The notes: generated by a model not told the origin, from the sequence alone. DNA of 64,000 bases from Mucilaginibacter kameinonensis (GCF_003675385.1 NZ_RCWZ01000003.1:1-64000); one strand, 5' to 3'. Counted from the first letter of the stretch, positions 44,603 to 55,434 are shown. A program made the numbers and translations.

Positions 44603-47600
44603 ATGCATAAGCTATCTTTACTTGCTTTGATAATCGGCCTGTTTATTTCTGCACAACTCAGCGCCCAAAAGCCTAATATCAGCTATCCAGGCCCCCAAAC
44701 TCTTTACCTCGGGAAAAGCATAACCCCAATCAAGATAACTAATACAGGCGGTACGGTCCCTAATTTAATTTATCCCCAGTTCAGCAAAATTCTGAGTTCA
44801 ACTGCTGTTGTCACTAATTTTGTGCGATTTCCTTCAGGGGATATTTATGGTCAACTATACCGGAGCATTTTGCATATAAAGCCCGATGGCACATATTCAA
44901 CTCTTGCCGGAGGCAACCAGGCTGGCTATGTTGACGGAACAGGTACTGACGCTCTTTTTGGAGAAATAAATAACATCACCAGCGATGCCGACGGTAATTT
45001 GTACGTAACTGAAGATAATTATCGAGACGGATTAAATTCAAGGGTTAGGAAAATTACCCCAGCCGGCGTGGTCACCACATATGCACAAGGCTTTAGAGCG
45101 CCCCGTGGAATAGTAGTAGATGCAAATGGGATTATATATGTAGCAGAGAGTGCCGGTAGGATCATGAAAATTACCAAAGATGGTACAACTTCAGTATTTG
45201 CGGGCCAGATTGGAAACGGTTTTAGCAATGGCGCGGGCGCAAATGCTATGTTCAATAACCCTGATGGTTTAGCTATTGACAAAGCAGGCAATTTATATGT
45301 TGCCGATTACAACAATAGCATGATCAGGAAAATTACACCTGCCGGATTGGTGACTACTATTGCAGGTTCTGGAAAAAATGGAGATGACGACGGGATTGGA
45401 GCTGCTGCCACATTTAATGTTCCCGAAAATATAAAAGTTGATTCAAAGGGCTACATAATCATTACGGAGCATACTGGTTTATTACGAAAAATCACTCCTG
45501 CAGGCGAAGTATTTACCATATCGGCACCATATTATGATAGCAATGGCCAGGTTATTTATCAGCCGATTTCACCTAAGATAGCGCTTGATGAAAACGATAA
45601 TGTTATGACCTGCGGGGGGATTTTCTTTAGCGACGGCTTTTACAAAATAAATACGACAGGCTATAATATATCGTCGGCATTACCAGCCGGATTGGTTCTG
45701 GGTCCGGATGGGACAATCAGCGGCACCCCATCGGTTCTGGCTGATGCTGCAAATTATAAAATTATAGCTTCTAATGCATCGGGAATGGCTTCAACCACAA
45801 TCAACTTGAAGGTTGTGCTATCCGCAGATCCTCCGGTCATCAATTCTTTTAGCCCCACGGCCGGGCATTTCGATACCCGGATAATTATAACCGGTAATTT
45901 TTTTACAGAAGCTACAGCGGTAACCATTGGCGGTAAAAAGGTTGATTATTTTGACGTAACCCCTACCAGCATCACCACTTACGTACCTGCAGGCGCCACC
46001 TCGGGTGAGGTAACAGTTACTACGCCAAGAGGAACAGCCCGCCTTTCCGGCTTCAGTTTTATTCCGCCTCCTACGATATCTTCCGTTTCGCCATTAAGCG
46101 GATGGAAAGGCAGTAAAATAACTATTAACGGCACTGGTTTTTCGGATGTTAGCCAGGTTTATTTTGGAAGTTATTACGCAGCATTTAAAATAGTTTCGCC
46201 AACTCAAATAGAGGCTACACTACAGGAAGGCGCATCTGGTGATGTGAGTATATCAGCGCCGAGTGGGTATGGTACATTCCCGGGGTTCACTTATATTTAT
46301 CCTCCTTCGGTCTCGTCAATTTCACCCGCCAGCGGCGGCGCAGGTACAACAATAACAATCAACGGGAGTAACTTTAATAACACTACTGCAATTAAGTTCG
46401 GTAATACCAACGCTACTTCATTTAAAGTTGTTTCGCCAACGCAAATCACCGCTGTTGTTGCCGCAGGATCATCAAATGGCATTACTGTCACTACGCCAGC
46501 AGGCACCTCAGGATCCTATTATGACTTTACCTTTATGCCTCCGCCTGTAATAACACAAGTTTACCCAACTAAGGCAGGTTATAACTCAACCATTATTATT
46601 TATGGCTCGGGCCTAAGTGGCGCGCGGGTAACTATAGGCGGGGTACCTGCCAATATCAGCTTTAATTATGACAGTCAATTATACGTTAATGTTGGCTATG
46701 GAGCTTCATCCGGCGACATTTCTATTACGACAACAGGAGGAACCGTTACCTATCCGGGCTTTGTTTTGGTACCTGCACCAACTATTACATCATTTACCCC
46801 GCAAACAGCAGCGGCCGGTGATAAAGTAACCATTACTGGTACTAATCTTGATGAAGTCAATAACGTTTCGTTCGGTGGGATAAGCGCTGCTTTTAAGGTT
46901 TTGTCCCCAACCACTATAGACGCAACTGTAGGCTACGGAACATCAGGTGCAGTTACGGTTTCTTCGGAGGGCGGTTACGCAAGTTTACAAGGCTTTGTAC
47001 ATACGGGGCCTGTTATTACATCATTTTCGCCGGCCAGCGCAGGTATTGGCGAATCTGTTATTATTAAAGGTAGCAATTTTACTAATACTTCGGCAGTTGA
47101 ATTTGGGGGAGTACCTGCTACATCTTTTACAGTCAACTCTCCTACGCAAATCACAGCTATAGTTGGCACAGGAAAAACAGGAAACATAACAGTAACAACG
47201 CCTTTAGGCAAAGCTTCAGTAGCAGGCTTTGCACATCCCGGCCCGGTCATTAACTACCTCACTCCTAATTATGCCGGATCTTTATCTGCCACACCAATAA
47301 CTATAACGGGCATTAATTTCAACGGAGCTACATCTGTGAGTTTCGGTGGTGTGCCGGCTGCATCTTTTACCGTAACTTCGGCAAATAGTATTACAGCCAC
47401 CCCGGCTGCTACAAGTATGTCGGGTAATGTAGTAGTAACAACTCCGCAGGGTAGCGACAAAATTTCAGGCTTCACCTGGGTGCAGGCGCCTGCCATTACT
47501 TCTTTTACCCCCGCTTCGCAAAAAAACGGTGGTGTGGTAACCATTACAGGCTCTAATTTTTACGGAAATATAACCGTAAAATTCGGAGGTGTTCCGGCAT

Positions 47601-50600
47601 TGTACTCCTATGTATCGTCTCCTACAACTGTAACAGCAGCAGTAGGCAACGGAGCTTCCGGAGATATAACAGTAGCTACAGTAGGAGGCACAGCTGCCTT
47701 AACCGGATTTAAATATTCATCGCCAACAATTACAGCCCTCACCCCCTCAATGGCAGCTATAGGTCAAACAGTTATTATAATGGGTGAAAATTTAGATGCT
47801 GTGCAATCTGTAAAATTTGGCAATACCGATGCAGCGTCTTTTAAAATTGTTTCTTCTAAAGAAATTGATGCTGTGGTTGGCAATGGTACAAGTGGTACAG
47901 TTAGCGTTACAGCGCCAACTGGCACCGCTAATAAAGATGGTTTCAACTTTGTTTATCCACCTTATATATACTCTTTTACACCAACTTCGGGCGGTTCGGG
48001 TACAATAATGAATATTAATGGTTCATACCTCGCCAGCACATCCGAAGTAAAAATTGGTGGAGTGCCTGGAACCATCACTTCTGTTACCGACAATTTAATT
48101 ACAGTCAAAGTAGGCGCCGGCGCTTCCGGTAAAATTTCGGTTAAAACCATAGCCGGCACAACTGAATTGGATAGTTTTACCTGGTATCCTGCCCCTACTA
48201 TAACCTCTGTAAATCCGTTAAAGGCCAATGCGCAAACAACAGTAACCATTAATGGTACAAACTTTACAGGTATAACCCAACTCCAGTTTGGAGGTAACTA
48301 TGGCAACTTCAAAATAGTTTCACCAACTCAAATTACGGCAGAGCCGGTATACGGCGAATCGGGGGATATTACTATTACGGGGCCTGGTGGCTCGGTGGTA
48401 TTTCCCGGGTTTACTTTTATACCGGCGCCGGTGGTAAGCTCTTACACAAAAAGTGGCGACGCCTCAAACGCGGTGGTTACCATTACCGGAAATAACTTTC
48501 AGGATGTTACCGAAGTTAAATTTGGTGGTGTAACGGCAACATCGTTTACTGTTTTATCGCCGACAAGCATTTCGGCTAAACCTGGCGCCGGTGCTACAGG
48601 TGCTATTTCGATAAAAGCGGCTGGCGGTACGGGTACGCTACTCGGCTATTTATATGACACGCCTCCCTCAATAGCATCTTTTTCACCAGCTTCAGGGCCT
48701 ATAGGAACAACGGTAGCCATAGAAGGGGATAATTTTAGTACAACGTCCCAAAACAATGTTGTGTTTTTTGGCCCGGTTAAAGCCAGGGTCAAAAGCGCAA
48801 CAAAGACACATCTTGAAGTTTTTGTGCCCGCAGGTGCTAACAACTCAATAACGGTAATTAATACCGATAAGAAATTGTCTGCAACTTCAAATCTACCATT
48901 CCACGTAACCAATAATAACGGAGGACCCACTTATTCGAACAAGCTGGATATCAAATTTAAAACAGGACTTGGACTTTATCAGATTGCCGATTTTGACGGA
49001 GATGGCAATCCCGATTTGCTGATACCCAAAGATGATTCTCTTTATATTCTCAGGCATGGTGCCGATCCGATGTTATCCAAGTCATCATTTATGCAAAAAG
49101 TTCTACTTCAAACTGAAAGGCAGGTACTTTCTTCGGTTGTTGGCGATGTGGATGGTGACGGTAAAATGGATATTTTGTTTAGCACTAATCCCAGCGTAGT
49201 TCTTTTACACAACACATCCACTAAAGGAAATATTTCCTTTGAAGCGAAAACATTAGAAAATTTGAATGGAGCTACCCTGGGGACCATGATACTTAGAGAT
49301 ATGAATTTGGATGGCAAACCCGATCTGGTACTTTATGACTTCAATATCTATTGCTATCCTAATACCTCTAACGGATCAAGCATTTCGTTCGGCCCCTTAA
49401 TGGGCCTTCAAAATACATCGTCGAGCGGTACAATTTCTTTCACGCTTACAGATATTGACGGAGACAATAAGCCTGATCCTATTGGTGGGAGTTCTTACAC
49501 AGGCATATCCGTATTTAAAAATAATTCGGTACCGGGCGATCTTTCATCTTCAGATTTTCCGCCAACTTACTTTTCACATCCGGGGTATTATTACATGGCA
49601 TGGGATATGACCACCGGCGATTTTGACGGAGATGGAAAAGTAGATCTTCTCGAAGACGACTTTTCAAATGGCGTATTACTTATTTCGAGGAACAAAGCAA
49701 CGAAAGGAACAATAGATGCCTCATCATTTGAACCTGCAAAGGCTTTTGCCAATTATCTCTTAACGGATAATCCTATGGCTGCGGATGTGGACGGAGACGG
49801 AAAGATAGACGTAGTTGGATCAAACACCGGGGTTTACTATTCTCGCAATCAATCCTCACCAGGTAATATCTCACTTGCTTTGCCTGCGCCGCTCCTCCCC
49901 GGAACCAACAATAGTTCGGCGGGTGGCGTAAGATTTAATGACATGGATGGCGATGGCAGAATGGATTTAATACTAATCAGCAACGGCACAACATTATCAA
50001 TTAACCATAATGGGCCAGCCGTGACGCCAAAAATTACAGCAGTTTCGCCGTTAACAGCTAAAACGGGGACAAAAATAACCATCACTGGCGAGCACTTTGA
50101 TGAAACAACTGTTGTGAAATTTGGCAATAAAGTAGCACAATCATTTAAAGTTGATTCAACTCAAACCATCACAGCTATTGTGGGTGATGGCGAAACAGGA
50201 GCAATTTCAATTCAAACTCCCAATGGCCCGGCTTCTTTCCCGGGGTTTGTTTTTATACCGGCACCGGTAATAACTTCGGCAAACGCATTAACAGACGGCA
50301 GCGGCACACTTATCATTAATGGTAGTAACTTAACAAAAGCTACCAACGTAACTATAGCCGGTGTTCCAGCCTCAGCATTTACTGTAAATTCCGACACTAA
50401 AATTACGGCCACCTTTGCCGGTATCAGCGGAGACCTTACGGTAACCACTGCAGGCGGTACAGCAACGCTGGCAGGGGTAACGGTTAAAACAAATCTTGTG
50501 ATCAATTTTCCGGCCCTTGCCAACCATACCTATGGAGATGCTGATTTTCTTTTACCTGTAGTTAGCAATAACACTGCTATTCCTGTAACTTATAAGGTAG

Positions 50601-51691
50601 ATAAACCTGATGCCATTACTATAGTAAATGGCAAACTACATATCATCAAAGCAGGGACAATAACCATTACTGCATCACAAACCGGCGACGCCTTGCATAA
50701 CTCTGCCGTAGAAGTTAAGCAGCTACTGGTCATTAATAAAAAGACACTACAGGTGAAAGCAAACGACCAAACTCGTGTGTTTGGAACGGCAAATCCTAAT
50801 CTTACGTTTGAGTACACCGGCTTTATCGCCGGGGAAGATCAAAGTAAGCTATCCGTACAGCCGGTAATTAGTACGATAGCAACCCAGCAATCGCCGGCCG
50901 GCATTTATGACATAGTGGTTAACGGGGCTGTCTCCGATAATTATGATTTCAATTACATTAGCGGTAGGCTAACCATTACCCCTTCGGTAACTAATTTGAA
51001 AATTGCCGCCAATAGCGTAACCTGCAAAGGCCAAAACAACGGTTCAATAACAATTTCAGCTGCGCAATCTGCAAATTACACAGCAGCAATTACTGGTAAC
51101 AGCTTAAATAAAACCTATACTTTTAATACGGAAACCAACATTAGTAACCTGTCGCCGGGTACTTATAACGTTTGCGTTACAGACGCAGCATTGGCAAACA
51201 CCCAACAATGCTTTGACCTGGTTATTACCGAACCAAAAGACCTGTCCGTATTTACTTCAGTAAATGAAGCTACAGAAATGGTGAACATAACGATGGATGG
51301 AGGTTCATCTTATGATATCAAACTTAACGGTGTCAGCTATAAAACAAGTGATAACACGATCTCATTACCGTTAAATAAGGGAAGTAATACTTTAACAGTG
51401 AGTACAGACAAACTTTGCCAGGGGATAATAGAAAAGATACTTAATATTTCCGGCTCTCTTCCTTACCCTAATCCTTTCCAAAACATTTTACATATTAATA
51501 TTGGAAAGCGCGTTGCCGCGAAAGCAATACTTAAGATTTATAGCTTAAATACAGGGCTGCTTAAACTAACCAAGGATTACACCAACCAATCAGGAGTGAT
51601 CAGCATGGATGTATCCAGTTTAGACAAAGGCGTTTATTCCCTTAACGTAGTTGTTGATGGAAAAGAAACGGTTTATAAAATTATAAAATAA
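44603..51691 (+). CDS. Giant secreted multidomain protein: NHL, 15 IPT/TIG, FG-GAP, MBG, T9SS tail
   Basis: 2362 residues. Signal peptide 1-22 (ending LSAQ). About 60-370: NHL-like propeller blades (DKAGNLYVADYNNSMIRKIT). About 410-1430: thirteen IPT/TIG beta-sandwich repeats of about 77 residues (pattern P-x-I-x-S-x-x-P ... G-T-x-V-T-I-x-G-x-N-F ... V-x-F-G-G). About 1450-1800: VCBS/FG-GAP propeller with seven DxDxDG calcium loops (DFDGDGNPD, DVDGDGKMD, DVDGDGKID). Two more IPT/TIG repeats, then MBG-like modules (TYGDADF, FGTANPNLTF), a small SprB-type repeat, and a C-terminal sorting domain from PYPNPFQNILHI to VYKIIK. It should be exported by Sec and T9SS and displayed or released, as an adhesin or carbohydrate-binding surface protein. 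It overlaps the next gene by one base. Confidence 0.9.
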   Translation: MHKLSLLALIIGLFISAQLSAQKPNISYPGPQTLYLGKSITPIKITNTGGTVPNLIYPQFSKILSSTAVVTNFVRFPSGDIYGQLYRSILHIKPDGTYSTLAGGNQAGYVDGTGTDALFGEINNITSDADGNLYVTEDNYRDGLNSRVRKITPAGVVTTYAQGFRAPRGIVVDANGIIYVAESAGRIMKITKDGTTSVFAGQIGNGFSNGAGANAMFNNPDGLAIDKAGNLYVADYNNSMIRKITPAGLVTTIAGSGKNGDDDGIGAAATFNVPENIKVDSKGYIIITEHTGLLRKITPAGEVFTISAPYYDSNGQVIYQPISPKIALDENDNVMTCGGIFFSDGFYKINTTGYNISSALPAGLVLGPDGTISGTPSVLADAANYKIIASNASGMASTTINLKVVLSADPPVINSFSPTAGHFDTRIIITGNFFTEATAVTIGGKKVDYFDVTPTSITTYVPAGATSGEVTVTTPRGTARLSGFSFIPPPTISSVSPLSGWKGSKITINGTGFSDVSQVYFGSYYAAFKIVSPTQIEATLQEGASGDVSISAPSGYGTFPGFTYIYPPSVSSISPASGGAGTTITINGSNFNNTTAIKFGNTNATSFKVVSPTQITAVVAAGSSNGITVTTPAGTSGSYYDFTFMPPPVITQVYPTKAGYNSTIIIYGSGLSGARVTIGGVPANISFNYDSQLYVNVGYGASSGDISITTTGGTVTYPGFVLVPAPTITSFTPQTAAAGDKVTITGTNLDEVNNVSFGGISAAFKVLSPTTIDATVGYGTSGAVTVSSEGGYASLQGFVHTGPVITSFSPASAGIGESVIIKGSNFTNTSAVEFGGVPATSFTVNSPTQITAIVGTGKTGNITVTTPLGKASVAGFAHPGPVINYLTPNYAGSLSATPITITGINFNGATSVSFGGVPAASFTVTSANSITATPAATSMSGNVVVTTPQGSDKISGFTWVQAPAITSFTPASQKNGGVVTITGSNFYGNITVKFGGVPALYSYVSSPTTVTAAVGNGASGDITVATVGGTAALTGFKYSSPTITALTPSMAAIGQTVIIMGENLDAVQSVKFGNTDAASFKIVSSKEIDAVVGNGTSGTVSVTAPTGTANKDGFNFVYPPYIYSFTPTSGGSGTIMNINGSYLASTSEVKIGGVPGTITSVTDNLITVKVGAGASGKISVKTIAGTTELDSFTWYPAPTITSVNPLKANAQTTVTINGTNFTGITQLQFGGNYGNFKIVSPTQITAEPVYGESGDITITGPGGSVVFPGFTFIPAPVVSSYTKSGDASNAVVTITGNNFQDVTEVKFGGVTATSFTVLSPTSISAKPGAGATGAISIKAAGGTGTLLGYLYDTPPSIASFSPASGPIGTTVAIEGDNFSTTSQNNVVFFGPVKARVKSATKTHLEVFVPAGANNSITVINTDKKLSATSNLPFHVTNNNGGPTYSNKLDIKFKTGLGLYQIADFDGDGNPDLLIPKDDSLYILRHGADPMLSKSSFMQKVLLQTERQVLSSVVGDVDGDGKMDILFSTNPSVVLLHNTSTKGNISFEAKTLENLNGATLGTMILRDMNLDGKPDLVLYDFNIYCYPNTSNGSSISFGPLMGLQNTSSSGTISFTLTDIDGDNKPDPIGGSSYTGISVFKNNSVPGDLSSSDFPPTYFSHPGYYYMAWDMTTGDFDGDGKVDLLEDDFSNGVLLISRNKATKGTIDASSFEPAKAFANYLLTDNPMAADVDGDGKIDVVGSNTGVYYSRNQSSPGNISLALPAPLLPGTNNSSAGGVRFNDMDGDGRMDLILISNGTTLSINHNGPAVTPKITAVSPLTAKTGTKITITGEHFDETTVVKFGNKVAQSFKVDSTQTITAIVGDGETGAISIQTPNGPASFPGFVFIPAPVITSANALTDGSGTLIINGSNLTKATNVTIAGVPASAFTVNSDTKITATFAGISGDLTVTTAGGTATLAGVTVKTNLVINFPALANHTYGDADFLLPVVSNNTAIPVTYKVDKPDAITIVNGKLHIIKAGTITITASQTGDALHNSAVEVKQLLVINKKTLQVKANDQTRVFGTANPNLTFEYTGFIAGEDQSKLSVQPVISTIATQQSPAGIYDIVVNGAVSDNYDFNYISGRLTITPSVTNLKIAANSVTCKGQNNGSITISAAQSANYTAAITGNSLNKTYTFNTETNISNLSPGTYNVCVTDAALANTQQCFDLVITEPKDLSVFTSVNEATEMVNITMDGGSSYDIKLNGVSYKTSDNTISLPLNKGSNTLTVSTDKLCQGIIEKILNISGSLPYPNPFQNILHINIGKRVAAKAILKIYSLNTGLLKLTKDYTNQSGVISMDVSSLDKGVYSLNVVVDGKETVYKIIK

Positions 51692-52380
51692 TGAAACAGA
51701 GGATATTTATCATACTAAGCATAGTTATCTTGGCGGCGTGTGGCTCAAAGAAAAACGATCCGATAGCCCCTACTTTAGGCAAACCAGTGCTACTAACACC
51801 AGCTCAAAACGAGGTCTGTACCCAGGGGAGCGTTATTTCCGCTTCTCAAAGTACGGTAACGTTAAAGTGGTCTGCCGCTGCAAATGCAACCAGTTATGAA
51901 GTAAACATTAAAAACCTTTCAGATGGTACAAGCGCAACTCAAACCACAGCCAATACACAATTTGACGCCACGTTAAAAAGAAACACACCTTATTCATGGT
52001 GGGTTACATCAAAGGCCGCAAGTAGCACAACAACGCCACAAAGTGATACGTGGAAGTTTTATAATTCAGGCCCTTCAGTTGTAAACTACGCGCCATTTCC
52101 TGCCGAGATTTTAGCACCCACAATGAACCAGGTAATAAAAGCTACGAATGGAAAGATCACACTATCATGGAACGGAAGCGATGTGGATAATGACATTGTT
52201 AATTATGATGTCTATTTGAGCGATTCGGCATCTCCAATTTTATTACAAGCTAAAGTTTCAGATAGTAATTTAAAAGATGTGGCCGTTTCGGCAGCTAAAA
52301 CATATTATTGGAAAGTAGTAACCAGGGATTCAAATGGAAACACTTCGGTTTCTGACATTTATCAATTTACGACAAATTAA
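51691..52380 (+). CDS. Surface lipoprotein with two fibronectin-III-like domains
   Basis: 229 residues. Lipobox LAAC ends a typical lipoprotein signal (cysteine at about 17, followed by GSKKND). Residues 30-130 and 135-228 each look like FnIII-type sandwiches (VTLKWSAAANATSYEVNIKN; ITLSWNGSDVDNDIVNYDVYLSD; TYYWKVVTRDSNG). The ATG shares its first base with the TAA stop of the giant gene, so the two are translationally coupled. The protein is probably an outer-membrane partner or anchor of the secreted protein; that pairing is inference. Confidence 0.85.
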   Translation: MKQRIFIILSIVILAACGSKKNDPIAPTLGKPVLLTPAQNEVCTQGSVISASQSTVTLKWSAAANATSYEVNIKNLSDGTSATQTTANTQFDATLKRNTPYSWWVTSKAASSTTTPQSDTWKFYNSGPSVVNYAPFPAEILAPTMNQVIKATNGKITLSWNGSDVDNDIVNYDVYLSDSASPILLQAKVSDSNLKDVAVSAAKTYYWKVVTRDSNGNTSVSDIYQFTTN

Positions 52381-52479
52381 CACATCCCTTAACTTTATCG
52401 TTTTTAAATTGTAATTGTTATTAGGGTTGTTCCTTTTTGAATGCCGAATAAACTATTTTTATTCCAACAATATCATCCC

Positions 52480-53334
52480 ATGAAAAAAGCCATCACCCAT
52501 ATCCTTGCAGGTCGCGAAAAAAAGATCACTGCCGAAGAATCCGTACGCCAGCCCCTGCCCCACAAAGATTTCAGGTTTGCAAACCCTTTCATAGTACTGC
52601 ACCACATGGGGCCGGAAGTAATAGCCCCTGGTCAAACTTTACGGATTCACCCACATCCGCATCGCGGTTTCAGTCCGTACACCATTATGCTACAGGGCGA
52701 AGGTTATCATAAGGATAACGCAGGCAATGACGAAATCATTAAAGCAGGTGATGTGCAATGGATGTTTGCAGGCAAAGGGATTATGCATAGTGAAGGCCCA
52801 ACGGCCGAATTGTTACAGCGAGGCGGTGTACAGGAGCTTATTCAGCTCTGGATCAACGCGCCGAAAAGCAAAAAATGGGACGAGCCTTTTTATCAGTCGG
52901 CAAAAGCCAACCAATTGCCTAAGGTACTTATCGATGACGGTCTCGACTTTAGTTTAGCCAGCGGAGACTATGAGGGCAAAACCGGCCCAATCAAAAACTT
53001 CACACCAGTTATCTCAATAGTTGGTAAAATAGCATCAGGCAAAGAGGCGGATTTTAAAGCCACGCCGGGTTACTGGGTATTACTTTATATTATAAATGGC
53101 ACCGTTAATATAAACGGGCAAACCATCGGCCAACATAACCTTATTGTGTTTGAAAAGGAAAACGAAGATATTTCGGTGTTGGCTGAGGAGGATTCTCAAG
53201 TATTATTCCTTTCGGCCGAACCTATTGATGAACCGGTATCCGCTAAAGATAACTTTGTGATGAACACACCCGAAGAAATTGAACAGGCAATCGTCGATTA
53301 TCAAAACGGTGTATTCGGCACGTTGAATTACTAA
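52480..53334 (+). CDS. Pirin family protein
   Basis: About 284 residues from MKKAITHILAGREKK (52480); an upstream ATG at 52441 adds 13 unmatched residues. Bicupin fold with metal ligands in the canonical places: H57 and H59 (IHPHPHRG), H103 and E105 (GIMHSEGP). Pirins hold iron; some oxidise quercetin, others modulate enzymes. The second cupin (about 165-260) lacks metal ligands, as usual. Stands alone upstream of the YeiH-family gene. Confidence 0.93.
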   Translation: MKKAITHILAGREKKITAEESVRQPLPHKDFRFANPFIVLHHMGPEVIAPGQTLRIHPHPHRGFSPYTIMLQGEGYHKDNAGNDEIIKAGDVQWMFAGKGIMHSEGPTAELLQRGGVQELIQLWINAPKSKKWDEPFYQSAKANQLPKVLIDDGLDFSLASGDYEGKTGPIKNFTPVISIVGKIASGKEADFKATPGYWVLLYIINGTVNINGQTIGQHNLIVFEKENEDISVLAEEDSQVLFLSAEPIDEPVSAKDNFVMNTPEEIEQAIVDYQNGVFGTLNY

Positions 53335-53428
53335 ATACATAATAACTTTTGGTTATCACAGATTGCGTTTTATGATGAAAACCCGACGGTAATTCAACAC
53401 ACCTTTGTATCATTAAAACAAAGGAAAA

Positions 53429-54403
53429 ATGAATACCCCACATCAATTAAACAACACCAGCGGCCTGTTATTAAACATCAATGAAAATGCCCGCAAGGTT
53501 ATATTCGCTATTTGTATAGTACTATGCCTGATGCCTTTTATGAGCCCGGCGGTGGCTTTATTATTAGGCATGGTAGTAGCACAATGCTCTGGTCATCCTT
53601 ATTTGCATCTAAACCATAAAGCCACACATATTCTATTGCAGGTATCGGTAGTAGGTTTAGGCTTTGGCATGAATGTGCACAGCGCCCTGCAGGCAGGTAA
53701 GGAAGGCATCCTGTTTACCATCGCCTCTATAACCGGGACGCTGCTATTTGGTACACTGCTGGGCAGGTGGTTAAACATCGAGAAAAAGACATCATTTCTG
53801 ATCTCATCAGGAACAGCCATTTGCGGCGGGAGTGCCATTGCCGCCATATCACCTGTTATTAAAGCCGAGGAAAAACAGATCTCTGTAGCATTGGGCTGCG
53901 TATTTATATTAAACTCAATAGCGCTCTTTATTTTTCCGCTGATCGGTCATTATCTTAATCTGTCTCAAACCCAGTTTGGTTTATGGTGCGCCATTGCCAT
54001 ACATGATACCAGCTCAGTAGTTGGCGCAGCAAGCAAATACGGCACCCACGCGCTTGAAGTTGCAACTACTGTAAAACTGGCAAGGGCATTATGGATCATC
54101 CCTGTAGCTTTTCTATCTACCTTTTTGTTCAAGAACAAATCAAAAAAAGTAAGTATCCCCTATTTCATCGGGTTGTTTATACTGGCCATGGTAGCTAACA
54201 CCTACCTGCCTGTTGTAAGGTTGATAAGCCCATATGTAATCAACATAGCAAAAGCTGGGCTAACACTAACCTTGTTTTTGATTGGTGCAGGGCTTTCACG
54301 CAAGGTATTAGCGTCAGTAGGCTTGAAACCGCTTTTGCAGGGCGTAGCGCTTTGGATAGCCATATCTGGTGCAGCACTGTATGCGGTTATGCAATTGGCA
54401 TAA
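53429..54403 (+). CDS. YeiH/UPF0324 family putative sulfate-exporter-type membrane protein
   Basis: 324 residues with about nine or ten helices. Family hallmarks: LLLGMVVAQCSGHP, the GLGFGMNVHSALQAG loop, ISSGTAICGGSAIAAISP, AIAIHDTSSVVGAAS and TVKLARALWIIP, all diagnostic of the UPF0324/YeiH family often labelled putative sulfate exporter. Transport function has not been firmly established. It starts 95 bases after pirin and precedes the AraC regulator by 101 bases. Confidence 0.93.
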   Translation: MNTPHQLNNTSGLLLNINENARKVIFAICIVLCLMPFMSPAVALLLGMVVAQCSGHPYLHLNHKATHILLQVSVVGLGFGMNVHSALQAGKEGILFTIASITGTLLFGTLLGRWLNIEKKTSFLISSGTAICGGSAIAAISPVIKAEEKQISVALGCVFILNSIALFIFPLIGHYLNLSQTQFGLWCAIAIHDTSSVVGAASKYGTHALEVATTVKLARALWIIPVAFLSTFLFKNKSKKVSIPYFIGLFILAMVANTYLPVVRLISPYVINIAKAGLTLTLFLIGAGLSRKVLASVGLKPLLQGVALWIAISGAALYAVMQLA

Positions 54404-54504
54404 GCGCATTACTATTTAATATCAGGGTCATTAAATATTGATGCAGCGCCCTTACATATTTCAATCGCTGATTTGCTGCTTACATTTGTGAAAACTTCTT
54501 CGCC

Positions 54505-55434
54505 ATGAAACAAACTACGCTCGACGCTAAGACCATTGATACCCTGCGCGATCTGCCGGATATGATCCCCGTGTTACGAGAATCATTCGAGAACTGGACT
54601 ATAAAAGTGTTCGACCGTAAGCACCATGAGTGCCGCAATTATCTGTCGCCCAACAGGCGCGATTTTTATAAGGTATTAATGATAACCGAAGGCGCGGGAG
54701 TTTTTACCATGGGCCTTAACACTTATTACATTGAGGAGCCTACTATCCTTTTCATCCATCCAAACGATATTATATCATGGAAAAACCTTTCGGATAAATC
54801 AGGTGGCTACTATGTGCTTTTTAAAAGAAGTTTTATTAATGATCATCCCCAGCTTAAAACCACTATTGATAAATACGGACTGTTTACCGAGAAAGAAAAA
54901 AGCGTTATCCTTTTAAAGAACTCCGACCTGCCGATGCTTAACAGCTTGTTTGAACGCATGGGGATTGAAGACCTGTCCAACAACCATTTAAAGGATGACG
55001 CCTTGCAGGCTTATATTCAATTACTGATGGTTGAAAGCATGCGGGTAGCCCAGTTCCCAAAACCTGATAATGTATCAGACGAATATCATTATATCCACCA
55101 GTTTTTTCATTTATTGGAGAAGGAGACATCGGGCATTAATTATACATCGCCCATAAAAATGAAAACCGCCAAAGAGTTCGCGGCCAATCTTTCGGTTCAC
55201 CCTAATCACTTAAACGCCGTATTAAAAAAATATACAGGGCAAAATGTAAGCACCCATATCCGTAACCGACTGCTTGAGGAAACCAAGGCTTTATTGGTAC
55301 AAACCGACTGGACATTACAAGATATTGGCTACAGTATTGGCTTTGCCGAGCAGCCTAACTTCAGTCTGTTTTTCAAGAAAAACACAGGCATAACGCCCGC
55401 CGAATTCGGGAGATCATACCAGGCTACGGCGTAA
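54505..55434 (+). CDS. AraC-family transcriptional regulator
   Basis: 309 residues. N-terminal cupin-like effector domain (about 30-150: GAGVFTMGLNTYYIEEPTI) and a C-terminal AraC domain with two helix-turn-helix units: AKEFAANLSVHPNHLNAVLK and LQDIGYSIGFAEQPNFSLFF, ending TPAEFGRSY. It probably controls the short-chain dehydrogenase gene that starts 111 bases downstream; such AraC-SDR pairs are common in Bacteroidota. Effector unknown. Confidence 0.92.
   Translation: MKQTTLDAKTIDTLRDLPDMIPVLRESFENWTIKVFDRKHHECRNYLSPNRRDFYKVLMITEGAGVFTMGLNTYYIEEPTILFIHPNDIISWKNLSDKSGGYYVLFKRSFINDHPQLKTTIDKYGLFTEKEKSVILLKNSDLPMLNSLFERMGIEDLSNNHLKDDALQAYIQLLMVESMRVAQFPKPDNVSDEYHYIHQFFHLLEKETSGINYTSPIKMKTAKEFAANLSVHPNHLNAVLKKYTGQNVSTHIRNRLLEETKALLVQTDWTLQDIGYSIGFAEQPNFSLFFKKNTGITPAEFGRSYQATA

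Noticed and set aside
45019..50817. Several 60-100-residue minus-strand frames under the giant gene
   Set aside because: They are recurrent antisense shadows of the IPT/TIG repeats, with the same Val/Thr/Pro-rich composition.
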